Shown here piece after piece: positions 45,761 to 55,027 of a stretch of 64,000 bases of DNA. The position numbers and the translations under genes were made by a program. Origin of the DNA: Gammaproteobacteria bacterium (GTDB lineage Bacteria; Pseudomonadota; Gammaproteobacteria; Steroidobacterales; Steroidobacteraceae); the NCBI GenBank assembly GCA_027366635.1, contig DAHXNE010000077.1:1-64000 (forward strand), written 5' to 3'. The notes beneath the pieces were generated by a model, which was not told where the DNA came from, did no database searches, and saw only the letters and a list, made by a program, of their open reading frames with translations. Position 1 is the stretch's first letter; every line of letters begins with the position of its first letter.

Positions 45761-46033
45761 ACCGCTAACCGAGCCCGGTCACGCCGGCACAGAGGCCCGT
45801 CGCGCAGCAGAACCGAACCGAGTGGTTTCCCCGCAGGTCGCATGACCGGGTGTGCGTTCGCGCGTCGGCACGCGTCGGCCGCATACGGCAAACGCGTGTG
45901 TAGACATGCGCGTCCAGGGTTGGCGCGAAACGGCACCTGTCTATCGCGCCGGGCTCGCGCTGATCGGGCCAGGCCGCCTCGAGGCGGCGATGCGGCGGGG
46001 GGATGTCAGATCGGTCGCGCATGATCCCTCCCC
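45761..46033. other. 273-bp gap between motC and motD with a 16-bp palindrome
   Basis: motC and motD are usually adjacent, but here 273 bp separate them. I see no convincing gene, no sigma-54 or sigma-28 match and no CRP-type site. GCCGCCTCGAGGCGGC at 45973-45988 is a perfect palindrome without spacer or T-run. Small open frames on both strands have no recognisable features. Confidence 0.4.
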
Positions 46034-46774
46034 CTAGTGCAGGTATCCCTGGAGCTTGGTCTCGATGGCGCGCGGGTTCTCGCCCTGCGCGATGCCCAGC
46101 ATGCCGTCGATGACCATCTCGCGGAATTGCGTCTGCCGATGGATGATGCCCTTGAGCTTGGCCGCCACCGGCAGGAAAAACAGGTTGGCGAAACTGATGC
46201 CATAGACGGTGGCCGTGAACGCCGCCGCGATGCCGTGGCCGAGGCGGCTCGGGTCGGTCAGATTCTGCAGCACCGCCATCAGGCCGAGCACTGCGCCGAT
46301 GATGCCCAGGGTCGGCGCATACGTGCCGGCGCTTTCGAACACCTTGGCCGCGGCGATGTCGGCATGCTCGCGCATGTTGACGTCGATGTAGAGGGAGTTG
46401 CTGATATTCTCAGGTTCCGTTCCGTCGACCACCATCTGCAGCGCCCGGCGGGTGAACTCGTCCGGCTCGCGCTCGATCAGCGGCTCCAGTCCGAGCAGAC
46501 CCTGCTTGCGCGCGGTGTTGCTCCAGCCGACGATTTTGGCGATCAGCTGGTTGCCGTCGCGCGGCGGCGGGCGCATGACCCAGGGGAAGATGCCGAGCGC
46601 GCGGCGCATCACCGCCAGCGGGGTCTGCACGAATATGGCGGCGATCGTGCCGCCGCCGACGACCACCAGCGCCTCGAGGGAGACCAACGCCATGATGCCG
46701 GCGCCGCGCAGCAGTGCGCCCACCAGCACGGCGTTCACGGCGAGCACCAGTCCGATGATGCTCAGTATGTCCAC
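46034..46774 (-). CDS. motC: Flagellar stator protein MotC (MotA family)
   Basis: MotC (246 aa) is the A-type stator subunit with four membrane helices. Visible features are two N-terminal helices (IIGLVLAVNAVLVGALL, ALVVVGGGTIAAIFV), a cytoplasmic loop with REPDEFTRRAL and the C-terminal pair with ESAGTYAPTLGIIGAVLGL, containing the conserved Pro. The motC-type ending EGENPRAIE-like GENPRAIETKLQGYL is present. It lies 9 bp after cheZ. Confidence 0.95.
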   Translation of the reverse strand: MDILSIIGLVLAVNAVLVGALLRGAGIMALVSLEALVVVGGGTIAAIFVQTPLAVMRRALGIFPWVMRPPPRDGNQLIAKIVGWSNTARKQGLLGLEPLIEREPDEFTRRALQMVVDGTEPENISNSLYIDVNMREHADIAAAKVFESAGTYAPTLGIIGAVLGLMAVLQNLTDPSRLGHGIAAAFTATVYGISFANLFFLPVAAKLKGIIHRQTQFREMVIDGMLGIAQGENPRAIETKLQGYLH

Positions 46775-46783
46775 CGCAGCCCC

Positions 46784-47545
46784 TTACATGCCGAGGCCCG
46801 ACAGCAGCTCATCGACATCGGTCTGTGCCGAGGCGATTTCCCCGCGGGTGACACCGGGAACGACCGGACCATGCCCGGCGTTGGGGTTCTCGCCGAGGGT
46901 CGCATGTTCGACGATGTCACCGGAGAGCCGTGTCAGGCTGCCCAGAGTTTGTTCCAGCTCCTCCACCAATTTGATGACGCTGCGGATGATCTGTCCGGTC
47001 AAATCCTGGTAGCCCTGGGCAAGCAGCACGTCGGCGAGATTGTGCCGGATTTGCTCGCAGTCGCCGCGGGCCACGGGCAGAAACGCCTCGATGGTGCGCA
47101 CCACGGGCAGAAAAGCCTCGATCGAGCGCGTTACGCCTTCGAAGCCGGCGGATGCCGGCCGCTCGCGATAGGCGGTGAGGGCCTCGATCAGCACGCTGGC
47201 CTCGCGCGCGACGCGCTCGGCGAGCGGGCCGGAGCGCTCGACCAGATCGAGCGTGCGATGCGCCGCCTCGTCGGTCATGTTGATGACGTGGGTGAGCCGG
47301 GCGCGAGCACCGGGAATCTCGTGCTCGGCGAGGTCCGCCAGGCGCGACTCGATGCTGAAGCGCTCGAGGGCCTTCTGCAGCCCGCCGGTGAGTTTGCGGA
47401 TCTCGTGGAGCATTCTCGGCTCGCGCATGTGCACGATGTGGTCGACCGCGGCGAAGAACGCCGCCTCGTCGGCCTTGCTGAACGCCTCGCTCAGCGCCTC
47501 CACGCAGGCGCCGTATTCACCCTGCAACACCGAGAAGTTGGTCAT
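46784..47545 (-). CDS. cheZ: CheY-P phosphatase CheZ
   Basis: CheZ (253 aa) dephosphorylates CheY-P. The catalytic segment is present as AQGYQDLTGQIIRSVIKLVEE, with Gln and Asp at the expected places, and the C-terminal CheY-binding helix ends QTDVDELLSGLGM. The long helical hairpin contains a tandem repeat of ten residues (SIEAFLPVVR then TIEAFLPVAR), encoded by a 30-bp duplication. It lies 7 bp after cheY. Confidence 0.94.
   Translation of the reverse strand: MTNFSVLQGEYGACVEALSEAFSKADEAAFFAAVDHIVHMREPRMLHEIRKLTGGLQKALERFSIESRLADLAEHEIPGARARLTHVINMTDEAAHRTLDLVERSGPLAERVAREASVLIEALTAYRERPASAGFEGVTRSIEAFLPVVRTIEAFLPVARGDCEQIRHNLADVLLAQGYQDLTGQIIRSVIKLVEELEQTLGSLTRLSGDIVEHATLGENPNAGHGPVVPGVTRGEIASAQTDVDELLSGLGM
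47071..47130. repeat. 30-bp in-frame tandem duplication inside cheZ
   Basis: The units 47071-47100 and 47101-47130 are identical at 26 of 30 positions and both begin CCACGGGCAGAAA. The duplication keeps the frame and adds ten residues to the CheZ helical hairpin. Confidence 0.85.
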
Positions 47546-47552
47546 ATCGAGC

Positions 47553-47939
47553 TCACTTTCCGGCGGCGCCGAGGATCTTGTCGAGCTTTTCTTTCAACGT
47601 CGCGGCGGTGAATGGCTTGATGACGTAGCCGTTCACGCCGGCCTGGGCCGCCTCGATGATCTGGTCGCGCTTGGCTTCCGCCGTCAGCATCAGCACCGGC
47701 AGCTTGGCGAGGCGCGCATCGGCGCGCACCGCCTTGATCAGCTCCAGTCCGGGCATGCCCGGCATGTTCCAGTCGGTGATCAGGCAGTCGAATTCGCCGG
47801 CGCGCAGCAGCGGCAGGGCGGTGTTGCCGTCGTCGGCCTCGGTGACGTTCGGATAGCCCAGGTCGTGCAACAGATTCTTGATGATCCGCCGCATGGTCGA
47901 GAAGTCATCGACCACTAGAAATTTCAGATCGGTGCTCAC
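47553..47939 (-). CDS. cheY: Chemotaxis response regulator CheY
   Basis: Motor-type CheY (128 aa). Asp11/Asp12, phosphoacceptor Asp56 (TDWNMPGM), Thr86 and Lys108 (IKPF) are all present, and the opening [20 protein letters not shown] is that of enterobacterial and Pseudomonas CheY. It lies directly before cheZ and after fliA, and overlaps the fliA stop by 4 bp. Confidence 0.97.
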   Translation of the reverse strand: MSTDLKFLVVDDFSTMRRIIKNLLHDLGYPNVTEADDGNTALPLLRAGEFDCLITDWNMPGMPGLELIKAVRADARLAKLPVLMLTAEAKRDQIIEAAQAGVNGYVIKPFTAATLKEKLDKILGAAGK

Positions 47940-48688
47940 TGCTTGCCTCGCCTCGCTGTCCCGGCCCCTGGCGGGCCCTCACGCCATTCGCCCAGTCGCG
48001 CCTTCAACCGTACCAGCGCTTGGCCGTGCAGCTGACAGGCGCGCGATTCGGTCACTCGCAGGACCGCGCCGATTTCCTTCAGGTTCAGTCCCTCGCCGTA
48101 GTACAGAGACATCACCAGCCGTTCACGCTCCGGCAGACCGTCGATGGCCGCGGCCAGAGCCTGCTTGAATTCCCCGTCGGCGGTCTCGAGGAACGGGTCG
48201 GCCGCGCCCTCGACGGTCACCGCCGTATCATCGAGTGTCGCCAGGCGGCAGCTCGCGGCGTCCTGCACGATCGAGTGATACTCCTCGAGCGTGACGCCGA
48301 GCTGCTCGGCGATGTCCGTATCGCGCGCATCCCGTCCCGTGCGCCGCTCGATCTGCTGGACCGCGGCGGCCACGGCGCGCGCCTTGCGATGGACCGAGCG
48401 CGGTGCCCAGTCGAGCTTGCGCAACGCATCGATCATCGCGCCGCGGATGCGGATTCCGGCATAGGTCGCAAAGCTCGCGCCGCGGCCGGCGGCGTAGTTC
48501 GAGGCTGCTTCGAGCAATCCCAGCATCCCGGCTTGCATCAAATCGTCGATCTCCACCGAGGGCGGCAAGCGGCCGGCCAGGTGGTAGGCAATCCGCTTGA
48601 CCAGCTCCGCGTGTCGCGTTACCAGAGCGGCGGCATCCGCTGTCTCGGCCACGGTGCGCACCGTGGTATAGGCGCTGGCCGCGCTCAT
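47936..48688 (-). CDS. fliA: Flagellar sigma factor FliA (sigma-28)
   Basis: FliA (250 aa) directs late flagellar genes. Region 2 ([37 protein letters not shown] region), region 3 and region 4 ([23 protein letters not shown]) are all recognisable, with [19 protein letters not shown] as the -35-recognition helices. Its start ATG 48688 overlaps the flhG stop (ATGA). Predicted targets in this window are fliC and flgMN; its inhibitor FlgM is encoded at 29058-29387. Confidence 0.96.
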   Translation of the reverse strand: MSAASAYTTVRTVAETADAAALVTRHAELVKRIAYHLAGRLPPSVEIDDLMQAGMLGLLEAASNYAAGRGASFATYAGIRIRGAMIDALRKLDWAPRSVHRKARAVAAAVQQIERRTGRDARDTDIAEQLGVTLEEYHSIVQDAASCRLATLDDTAVTVEGAADPFLETADGEFKQALAAAIDGLPERERLVMSLYYGEGLNLKEIGAVLRVTESRACQLHGQALVRLKARLGEWREGPPGAGTARRGKQ

Positions 48689-49563
48689 GGCACCACCGCC
48701 AGTTTTGCCGGTACACGCCGCACCAGCCGTTCCACGAAGAACTCGATGTTGCCACGCGGACCGGACGGTACTGGCCATGTATCGGCCGCGTCCGCCAGTT
48801 TCTTGAATGCGCGCGCCGAGCCGCTCCCGGGATAGGCGTCACAGACCGGACGCTGCTCGCGCACCGAGCGCTGCAGATAGTCGTCTTCGGGAATCTCCCC
48901 GGCGTACTCGAGCACCACGTCGAGAAAGCGGGAGGTGACCCGCTCGAAGCGCTCGAACAGCTCGCGGCCCGCGCCCGGAGCGCGCATCCGGTTGGCGAGC
49001 ACGCGGAAGTGCGTGACGCCGTGGTTGCGGCTGAGCACTTTGACGAGCGCGTAGCCGTCGGTGAGGGAAGCGGGCTCGTCGCAAATGACCACCAGCACCT
49101 GTTGCGCGGCCTGGGCGAACTGCAACACACCGTGGGCGATGCCTGCGGCGGTATCGACGATCAGCGCCTCGAGCGGCTCGGCGAGGGAGCTGAAGGCGCG
49201 TACCAGTCCCAGGTGCTCGGCGATCCCCATGTTGGCCAGATCGGCGGCGCCGGAGGCGGCCGGTACGATGCGAAAGCCCTGTGGGGCCTGCACCAGCACC
49301 TCATCGAGGGTGCGCTCGCCGCTGAGCACGTGCGCCAGGGTGTAGCGCGGCGAGAGTCCGAGGAACACATCGGCATTGGCGAGTCCGAGATCGCCGTCGA
49401 GGAGCACTACGCGCTTGCGTCTGCCGAGCGCGGTGGCGAGATTGACCGCGACACTCGTCTTGCCCACGCCGCCCTTGCCGCCGGTGACCGCGATCACCTG
49501 TACCGGCTGCGCCAGGGCCTTGAGTTTCGCGTTGTTGATCAGGCTCAATTCAGGTGTTTGCAT
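48685..49563 (-). CDS. flhG: Flagellar number regulator FlhG (FleN), MinD-like ATPase
   Basis: FlhG (292 aa) is a MinD/ParA-type ATPase that limits flagellar number and, in Pseudomonas, restrains FleQ. The deviant Walker A motif is intact (GGKGGVGKTS), with DGDLGLANADVFLGL and VDTAAGI following. A conserved N-terminal segment that activates FlhF is expected before the P-loop. It overlaps flhF by 14 bp and fliA by 4 bp. Since FleQ here lacks its N-terminal domain, the contact surface with FlhG is worth examining. Confidence 0.95.
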   Translation of the reverse strand: MQTPELSLINNAKLKALAQPVQVIAVTGGKGGVGKTSVAVNLATALGRRKRVVLLDGDLGLANADVFLGLSPRYTLAHVLSGERTLDEVLVQAPQGFRIVPAASGAADLANMGIAEHLGLVRAFSSLAEPLEALIVDTAAGIAHGVLQFAQAAQQVLVVICDEPASLTDGYALVKVLSRNHGVTHFRVLANRMRAPGAGRELFERFERVTSRFLDVVLEYAGEIPEDDYLQRSVREQRPVCDAYPGSGSARAFKKLADAADTWPVPSGPRGNIEFFVERLVRRVPAKLAVVP

Positions 49564-50719
49564 GGGCGAGCTTTCCGAATCGTCGTCTCAGTAGATCTTC
49601 GTCCGCGGCGGCGCCGCTGGCCTTGGCGAGGCGTACGGCCTCGGTGACCAACTCGAGCGCGCGGGCCGGGCGCAGGTCCTCGGGTACCCGCTGGCCGTCG
49701 CTCACGTACGAGACGGCCAATCGCGACCGGATCAGCGCCGAGAGGGCGCCGCCGAGGCTGGCCGCCTCGTCCGTCTTGGTCAGCACGCAGGAGGCGGGAT
49801 TCAACGGCCTGAAGCGCTCGATAGTCTCCTCGAGCGCGCCGGCCTGCGTGCTTGCGGCCAGCACGAGCGCCGGCCCGAGCGCCGGCCCGCATGCGGCCAG
49901 GACGGCGAGGCGCGCTTCGAATTGAGGGTCACGTACGCTGGTTCCGGGTGTGTCGATCAGTACGAGCCGGTGGCGCTCCAGGCGCGCGAACAGCTCCGGC
50001 AGCGCCTCGAAACGCTCGGGCACGTGCACCGGAACGCCAAGCAGCTGGCCGAGCGCATGCATCTGATCCTGGGCGCCGATGCGCACGGTGTCGGCGGCGA
50101 CGAGCGCCAACTGCTTCGGGCCGTGACGCAGCATCCAGCGCACCGCGAGCTTTGCGAGCACGGTGGTCTTGCCGACGCCGGTGGCGCCGACGAAGGCGAC
50201 GCGGCCGCCGTCGTCGAGCCAACAGTCACCGGTGACCTGCAGGTATTGCGACAGGCCGGCGATGGCGAACCGGCGTCCCTGCCGCAGGTCGACGTCGGCC
50301 GGGAGCTGGCCGATGAGGTGATCCGCCAGATCCTGGGCGACGCCGAGCTCCGACAGCTCGCCGAGCAGCTCGGTGTGTACGGGATTGCGGCGCGAGCGCT
50401 CGTTCCACGCGAGCTGCGCAAGCTGTGTCTCGAGGATCCGGCGCAGTGTCTTCAGCTCCTGGCCCATGGCCTCGGACGAGGGTTCCGGTTCGGCACTGGA
50501 GCGAAGCGCCGCGCCGGTATTGGCGCCGCCGCTCGGCAGCGCGGCCTCGGCGGGCGTGGCGTCCTCGAGCCGCCTGGCGTCGAAATCGACCGCGGCGGTC
50601 ACTTCCACCCCGTTCGATACGCGGCGCGAGGAAAGTATCACGGCATCCTCGCCGAGCTGCTCGCGGATCGCGCGCAGCGCATGGCGCATCTCGGCAGCCG
50701 TGTGTCGTACGATCTTCAT
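49550..50719 (-). CDS. flhF: Flagellar SRP-type GTPase FlhF
   Basis: FlhF (389 aa) places the flagellum at the cell pole. The N-terminal B domain (MKIVRHTAAEMRHALRAI) is followed by an Ala/Ser-rich linker, the N domain and the GTPase G domain with P-loop GATGVGKTT, AADTVRIGAQDQM, DTPG and TKTDEA. The combination with flhG supports a polar flagellum. Start lies 3 bp after flhA. Confidence 0.95.
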   Translation of the reverse strand: MKIVRHTAAEMRHALRAIREQLGEDAVILSSRRVSNGVEVTAAVDFDARRLEDATPAEAALPSGGANTGAALRSSAEPEPSSEAMGQELKTLRRILETQLAQLAWNERSRRNPVHTELLGELSELGVAQDLADHLIGQLPADVDLRQGRRFAIAGLSQYLQVTGDCWLDDGGRVAFVGATGVGKTTVLAKLAVRWMLRHGPKQLALVAADTVRIGAQDQMHALGQLLGVPVHVPERFEALPELFARLERHRLVLIDTPGTSVRDPQFEARLAVLAACGPALGPALVLAASTQAGALEETIERFRPLNPASCVLTKTDEAASLGGALSALIRSRLAVSYVSDGQRVPEDLRPARALELVTEAVRLAKASGAAADEDLLRRRFGKLAHANT

Positions 50720-50722
50720 GGG

Positions 50723-52822
50723 TTACCTGCCGACCGCGGTAACGACGCGGACCTTGCGGTTATCGGGTATCTCGTTCCAGGCCAGCACGTGCAGCGCCGG
50801 CAATGCGGGCCGTAGAAATCTAGCCATGGCCGCGCGCAGCGGCGGCGGTACCAGCAGCACCGGTGCCGCACCGGCGCCTTCCTGACGCTGGGCGGCGTCC
50901 CCGATGCGCTGTTGCAGCCGCTCGGCCAGTCCCGGCTCGAGTCCGGCGCCGGCGCTGCTGGCGGTCAACGACCCCTGCAGCAGCCGTTCCAGTTCCGGCT
51001 CGAAGGTGATGACGGGCAGCTCCGCCGACACGCCGGCGATCTCCTGCACGATTTGCCGGCCGAGCGCGACGCGCACCAGCGGTAGAAGCAGGGCGGGATC
51101 CTGGGTCTTCGGAGCATGCTCGGCGAGTGTTTCCATGATGGTGCGCATGTTGCGGATGGGAATGCGTTCGGACAGAAGTCCTTGCAATACGCGTACCAGG
51201 ACGGCCAGCGATACGACCCGCGGTACCAGGTCTTCGACCAGCTTCGGTGCGCTCTTGCCGAGGGTATTGAGCAGCTGCTGCACTTCTTCATGACCGAGAA
51301 TCTCGTGGGCATGCGACTGCAGGATGAACGAGAGGTGCGTGGCGATCACCGTGGTCGGGTCGACGACGGTGTAGCCCAGCGCTTGGGCGTGATCGCGGTT
51401 GCCCGGTTCGATCCAGACCGCTTCCATGCCGAAGGCCGGGTCGCGCGTCGCCACGCCTTGCACCGGGCCGAATACCCTGCCGGCATTGATGGCGAGCTCC
51501 TTGTCCGGATACACGGTGCTCTCGCCGATGGGTACGCCGCTGAGATTGATGCGATACACGTTCGGCTGCAGATCGAGATTGTCACGGATGTGCACCGCGG
51601 GCAGCAGGAAGCCGAGTTCCTGGGAGATCTTGCGGCGCACGCCGCGCACTCGCGCCAGCAGATCCGCGCCCTGGCCCTTGCTGTCCACCAGTGAAACCAG
51701 GCGATAGCCGAGCTCGAGCCCGACCGGATCGACCGGTTTGACATCCTCCCAGGACAGATCGCGCGACTCGGGAGTCGCCGCGGGTTTCGGCGCGGCCGGT
51801 GCGGCTGCCGCGCGCGCAATCCGCCTGCGGGTGAGGTAGGCGCCGCCGCCGCACACGCCGGCCATGAGCAGGAAGGCGACGCTCGGCATCCCGGGGATCA
51901 GTCCCAACGTGCCGAGCAGGCCGCCGGCGACCGCGAGCGTGCGCGGATTGCCAAACAGCTGCTTGCCGAGCTCCCCGCCCACGTCCTGCGGCCGCGACAT
52001 GCGGGTGACGATCACGGCGACCGCGGTCGAGAGCAGCAGCGAGGGAATCTGCGCGACCAGGCCGTCACCGATGGTGAGCAGCGTGTAGGTGTGCAGAGCG
52101 GCGGTGAGCGCCATGCCGTGGCCGAGGATGCCGATCGCCAGGCCGCCGATGATGTTGATCAGCAGAATCAGGATGCCGGCGACTGCGTCGCCGCGCACGA
52201 ACTTGCTGGCGCCGTCCATGGCACCGTAGAAGTCCGCTTCGGAGCGAATGTCGACGCGCCGCGTGCGCGCCTCGTCCTGGGTGATCAGACCGGCGGCCAG
52301 ATCGGCGTCGATGGCCATCTGTTTGCCGGGCATCGCGTCCAGGGTGAAGCGGGCGCTCACCTCGGAGACGCGGCCGGCACCTTTGGTGATGACCATGAAG
52401 TTGATGATCGTCAGGATGATGAACACCACGACGCCGACCGCGAAGTTGCCGCCCACCACGAACTCGCCGAAAGATTCGATGACGTGGCCCGCCGCGCCGG
52501 GTCCGGTGTAGCCGTGCAGCAGCACGACGCGGGCCGAAGCGACGTTCAACGCCAGGCGCAGCAGCGTCGCGAGCAGCAACGCGGTTGGGAACACCCCGAA
52601 CTCGACCGGCCGGGAGACGTAGAACACGCTCATCACGATTACGATCGACAGCGCGATGTTGAACGTGAACAGGATGTCGAGCGCCACCGGCGGCAGCGGC
52701 ACGATGATCATGGCGAGGACGCACAGCACGCCGAGCGGCACGCCGATGCCGACGCGCAGCATGCCACGCAGATTCTCGGACCAGACGGTCGGGGCGGTTG
52801 CTACGTTGGTCGCCGTGCTCAT
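50723..52822 (-). CDS. flhA: Flagellar export gate protein FlhA
   Basis: FlhA (699 aa) is the large export-gate subunit. The N-terminal half holds about eight membrane helices and the conserved cytoplasmic FHIPEP loop (SARFTLDAMPGKQMAIDADL). The C-terminal cytoplasmic domain (about 360-690) docks substrates and chaperones. Length and order after flhB are typical. It starts 3 bp after flhB. Confidence 0.97.
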   Translation of the reverse strand: MSTATNVATAPTVWSENLRGMLRVGIGVPLGVLCVLAMIIVPLPPVALDILFTFNIALSIVIVMSVFYVSRPVEFGVFPTALLLATLLRLALNVASARVVLLHGYTGPGAAGHVIESFGEFVVGGNFAVGVVVFIILTIINFMVITKGAGRVSEVSARFTLDAMPGKQMAIDADLAAGLITQDEARTRRVDIRSEADFYGAMDGASKFVRGDAVAGILILLINIIGGLAIGILGHGMALTAALHTYTLLTIGDGLVAQIPSLLLSTAVAVIVTRMSRPQDVGGELGKQLFGNPRTLAVAGGLLGTLGLIPGMPSVAFLLMAGVCGGGAYLTRRRIARAAAAPAAPKPAATPESRDLSWEDVKPVDPVGLELGYRLVSLVDSKGQGADLLARVRGVRRKISQELGFLLPAVHIRDNLDLQPNVYRINLSGVPIGESTVYPDKELAINAGRVFGPVQGVATRDPAFGMEAVWIEPGNRDHAQALGYTVVDPTTVIATHLSFILQSHAHEILGHEEVQQLLNTLGKSAPKLVEDLVPRVVSLAVLVRVLQGLLSERIPIRNMRTIMETLAEHAPKTQDPALLLPLVRVALGRQIVQEIAGVSAELPVITFEPELERLLQGSLTASSAGAGLEPGLAERLQQRIGDAAQRQEGAGAAPVLLVPPPLRAAMARFLRPALPALHVLAWNEIPDNRKVRVVTAVGR

Positions 52823-52825
52823 GGA

Positions 52826-53950
52826 TCAGCGCCGCAGTGTGTCGATGGATGGATCGATGACCGGCGGCTGCGGCGGCAGGGCGCCGCTGGAATACGCCGC
52901 CTTGAGCCGGTAGATGTAGGTCAACACCTGCGCGACCGCGACGTACAGCGCGGCGGGAATCTCCCCGCCGATCTCCACGTTGTGATACAGGGCACGCGCC
53001 AGCGGTGGGGCCTCGACCACCGGCACCGAGTGCTCGGTGGCGAGCTCGCGAATTCGCGCCGCAATGAGATCGGCTCCCTTGGCGACGACTCGCGGGGCGC
53101 GCATCCGGTCTTCGTCGTAGCGCAGTGCGACGGCGAAGTGTGTCGGGTTGGTGACCACGACGTTGGCTTTGGGAACCTCGTGCAGCATGCGCCGGCGGAC
53201 CAGATCGCGTTGCGCGCGCCGCACGCGTCCCTTGGTCTCGGGCGAGCCCTCGGACTGCTTGAGCTCGTCACGGATCTCTTCGCGTGTCATGCGCAGCTGC
53301 CGGTGGTGCTGCCACAGCTGCCAGGGCACGTCGATGGCCGCCAGCAGCCCCAGTGCGGCCGCCATGATCATCAGCGCATCCGAGATCACGCGGGCCGCCG
53401 CGACTACCGCCGGTCCGAGCGGCTCGCGGCCGAGCGCCAGCATGCGAGCGGCCTCGATGTGCAGCGCCAGTACCGCGGTGCCCGCGACCACCAGGAATTT
53501 GGCGAAGGCCTTGCCGAGCTCCACCGCGCCGCGCGGGGAAAACACCCGGGCAAATCCGGCGAACGGATCGAGGCGGGTAAAGTCCGCCGCCAGCGATTGG
53601 AAGGTGAAGTTCCAGCCCCCAAGGGCCAGAGGCGCGACGAACGCCGCAACCACGGTGAGGCCGAGAATCGGTGCGCACGCGACCAACGCGTGCAGAGCCT
53701 CCTCGCTCGCGCTTGCCAGGGCGCGTCGCGGGCCGAAAGCCGCCGCCGCCGGCAGCGACAATCCGGTGCTCATCAGGCCCATGAGCGCGCTGCCGACGCC
53801 GGCGCCGAGCAGGCGCAGTCCGGCCCCGGCGACCAGCAGCACCGCGGCGCTGCTCAGATCCCTCGAGCGCGGGACCCGGCCCTCTTTGCGGGCCTCCTCC
53901 AGACGCTTCCCGGTTGGTTGTTCGGTGCGGTCCTGATCGTTCTCGGCCAT
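52826..53950 (-). CDS. flhB: Flagellar export switch protein FlhB
   Basis: FlhB (374 aa) controls the switch from hook to filament substrates by self-cleavage. The N-terminus (DRTEQPTGKRLEEARKEGRV) is characteristic, four membrane helices follow, and the self-cleavage site Asn-Pro-Thr-His is present (VVVTNPTHFAVAL). The C-terminal extension after the cleavage domain ends IDPSIDTLRR. It starts 3 bp after fliR. Confidence 0.97.
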   Translation of the reverse strand: MAENDQDRTEQPTGKRLEEARKEGRVPRSRDLSSAAVLLVAGAGLRLLGAGVGSALMGLMSTGLSLPAAAAFGPRRALASASEEALHALVACAPILGLTVVAAFVAPLALGGWNFTFQSLAADFTRLDPFAGFARVFSPRGAVELGKAFAKFLVVAGTAVLALHIEAARMLALGREPLGPAVVAAARVISDALMIMAAALGLLAAIDVPWQLWQHHRQLRMTREEIRDELKQSEGSPETKGRVRRAQRDLVRRRMLHEVPKANVVVTNPTHFAVALRYDEDRMRAPRVVAKGADLIAARIRELATEHSVPVVEAPPLARALYHNVEIGGEIPAALYVAVAQVLTYIYRLKAAYSSGALPPQPPVIDPSIDTLRR

Positions 53951-53953
53951 TGC

Positions 53954-54730
53954 TCAGGCTCCGCTCAGATGCTGCAGGAACATGAGCGCCGTGCCGAGCA
54001 GCCGCTCGAACCCGGACTGCACCACCGGCAGGCTCACCAGGACCACCACCAGACCGAACACCAGCACGACCGGCAGGCCGGTCGCGAACAGATTGAGTGT
54101 CGGGGCGGCGCGGCTGACCACCCCGATGGCCAGATTGGCGACCATCAGCGCGGTGATGGCCGGCAGCGCGACCGCGAGCGCGCCGGAAAACAGCGTGGCA
54201 CCGAACTGCACCACCGCCCACAAGCCATGCGGACCGAGGCCGGCGATGCCGATCGGCAGCGTGCGGAAACCCTCGACCAGGATGCGGATCAGGGCGATTT
54301 GGCCGTTGAGCAGCAGGAAGATCAGCGTCACGAGCAGCGTGTACAGCTGACCGAGCGCCGGGGTGCTCTCGCCGCTCAGCGGATCGAGATTGTACGACAG
54401 CGACAATCCCATGCTGTTGGCGACAACCTGCCCGCCGAGCGCCACCGCCTCGAACACCAGCTGCAGGGAGAAGCCGAGCGCCACGCCGATGATGACCTGC
54501 TGCACCGTGATCAGCACACCGGCGGCGGACAGCAGCGCGATTTGGGTCGGCACGGCGATCAGCGGTGCGACCAGCAGGGCAATCGCTGCGCAGAGCACGA
54601 TGCGCACTTGCGTCGGCACCGTCGACGCGCCGAATACCGGCGCCACCATCAGGCACGATCCGACGCGCACGAACGGCCAGAAGCGGCTGGCGATGGCGTG
54701 ATCGATCATGGCGGTACTGATGACAGGCAT
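53954..54730 (-). CDS. fliR: Flagellar export protein FliR
   Basis: FliR (258 aa) is a multi-helix export-gate subunit. The F-W-x-F-x-R-V motif near the start (RFWPFVRVGSCLMVAPVFG), GEVVGLAM-type region (ALGGQVVANSMGLSLSYNLDP) and VLVFGLVVVLVSLPVV are recognisable. It lies 14 bp after fliQ and 3 bp before flhB in the usual order. Confidence 0.95.
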   Translation of the reverse strand: MPVISTAMIDHAIASRFWPFVRVGSCLMVAPVFGASTVPTQVRIVLCAAIALLVAPLIAVPTQIALLSAAGVLITVQQVIIGVALGFSLQLVFEAVALGGQVVANSMGLSLSYNLDPLSGESTPALGQLYTLLVTLIFLLLNGQIALIRILVEGFRTLPIGIAGLGPHGLWAVVQFGATLFSGALAVALPAITALMVANLAIGVVSRAAPTLNLFATGLPVVLVFGLVVVLVSLPVVQSGFERLLGTALMFLQHLSGA

Positions 54731-54744
54731 GTGCTTGGTCGCTG

Positions 54745-55014
54745 TCAGTTGACCAGCTGTGGAATGCTCAAAATGAGCTCGCGGGTATAGGCGACCAGCG
54801 TATGCAACATCCAGGGGCCGGCCAGCGCCACCACCAGCGCCATCACCAGCAGCTTCGGGATGAACGACAGGGTCATCTCGTTGATCTGGGTGGCCGCCTG
54901 AAAGGCGCCAACCACCACACCGGTGATCAGCGCCGCCAGCAGCAGCGGTGCGGACAGTGCCAAGGTCACCTCGAGCGCGCCGGCGCCGATCGACATGACA
55001 GTTGCGGAATGCAC
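54745..55014 (-). CDS. fliQ: Flagellar export protein FliQ
   Basis: FliQ (89 aa) is a two-helix export-gate subunit. The central motif GVVVGAFQAATQINEMTLSF is characteristic, and the length is normal. It lies 13 bp after fliP. Confidence 0.96.
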   Translation of the reverse strand: MHSATVMSIGAGALEVTLALSAPLLLAALITGVVVGAFQAATQINEMTLSFIPKLLVMALVVALAGPWMLHTLVAYTRELILSIPQLVN

Positions 55015-55027
55015 GCGCGTCCCTCCT

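Noticed and set aside
45765..46022. A minus-strand frame in the motC-motD gap
   Set aside because: The 85-residue product is Arg/Cys-rich with no recognisable feature and no clear ribosome-binding site; treated as chance.
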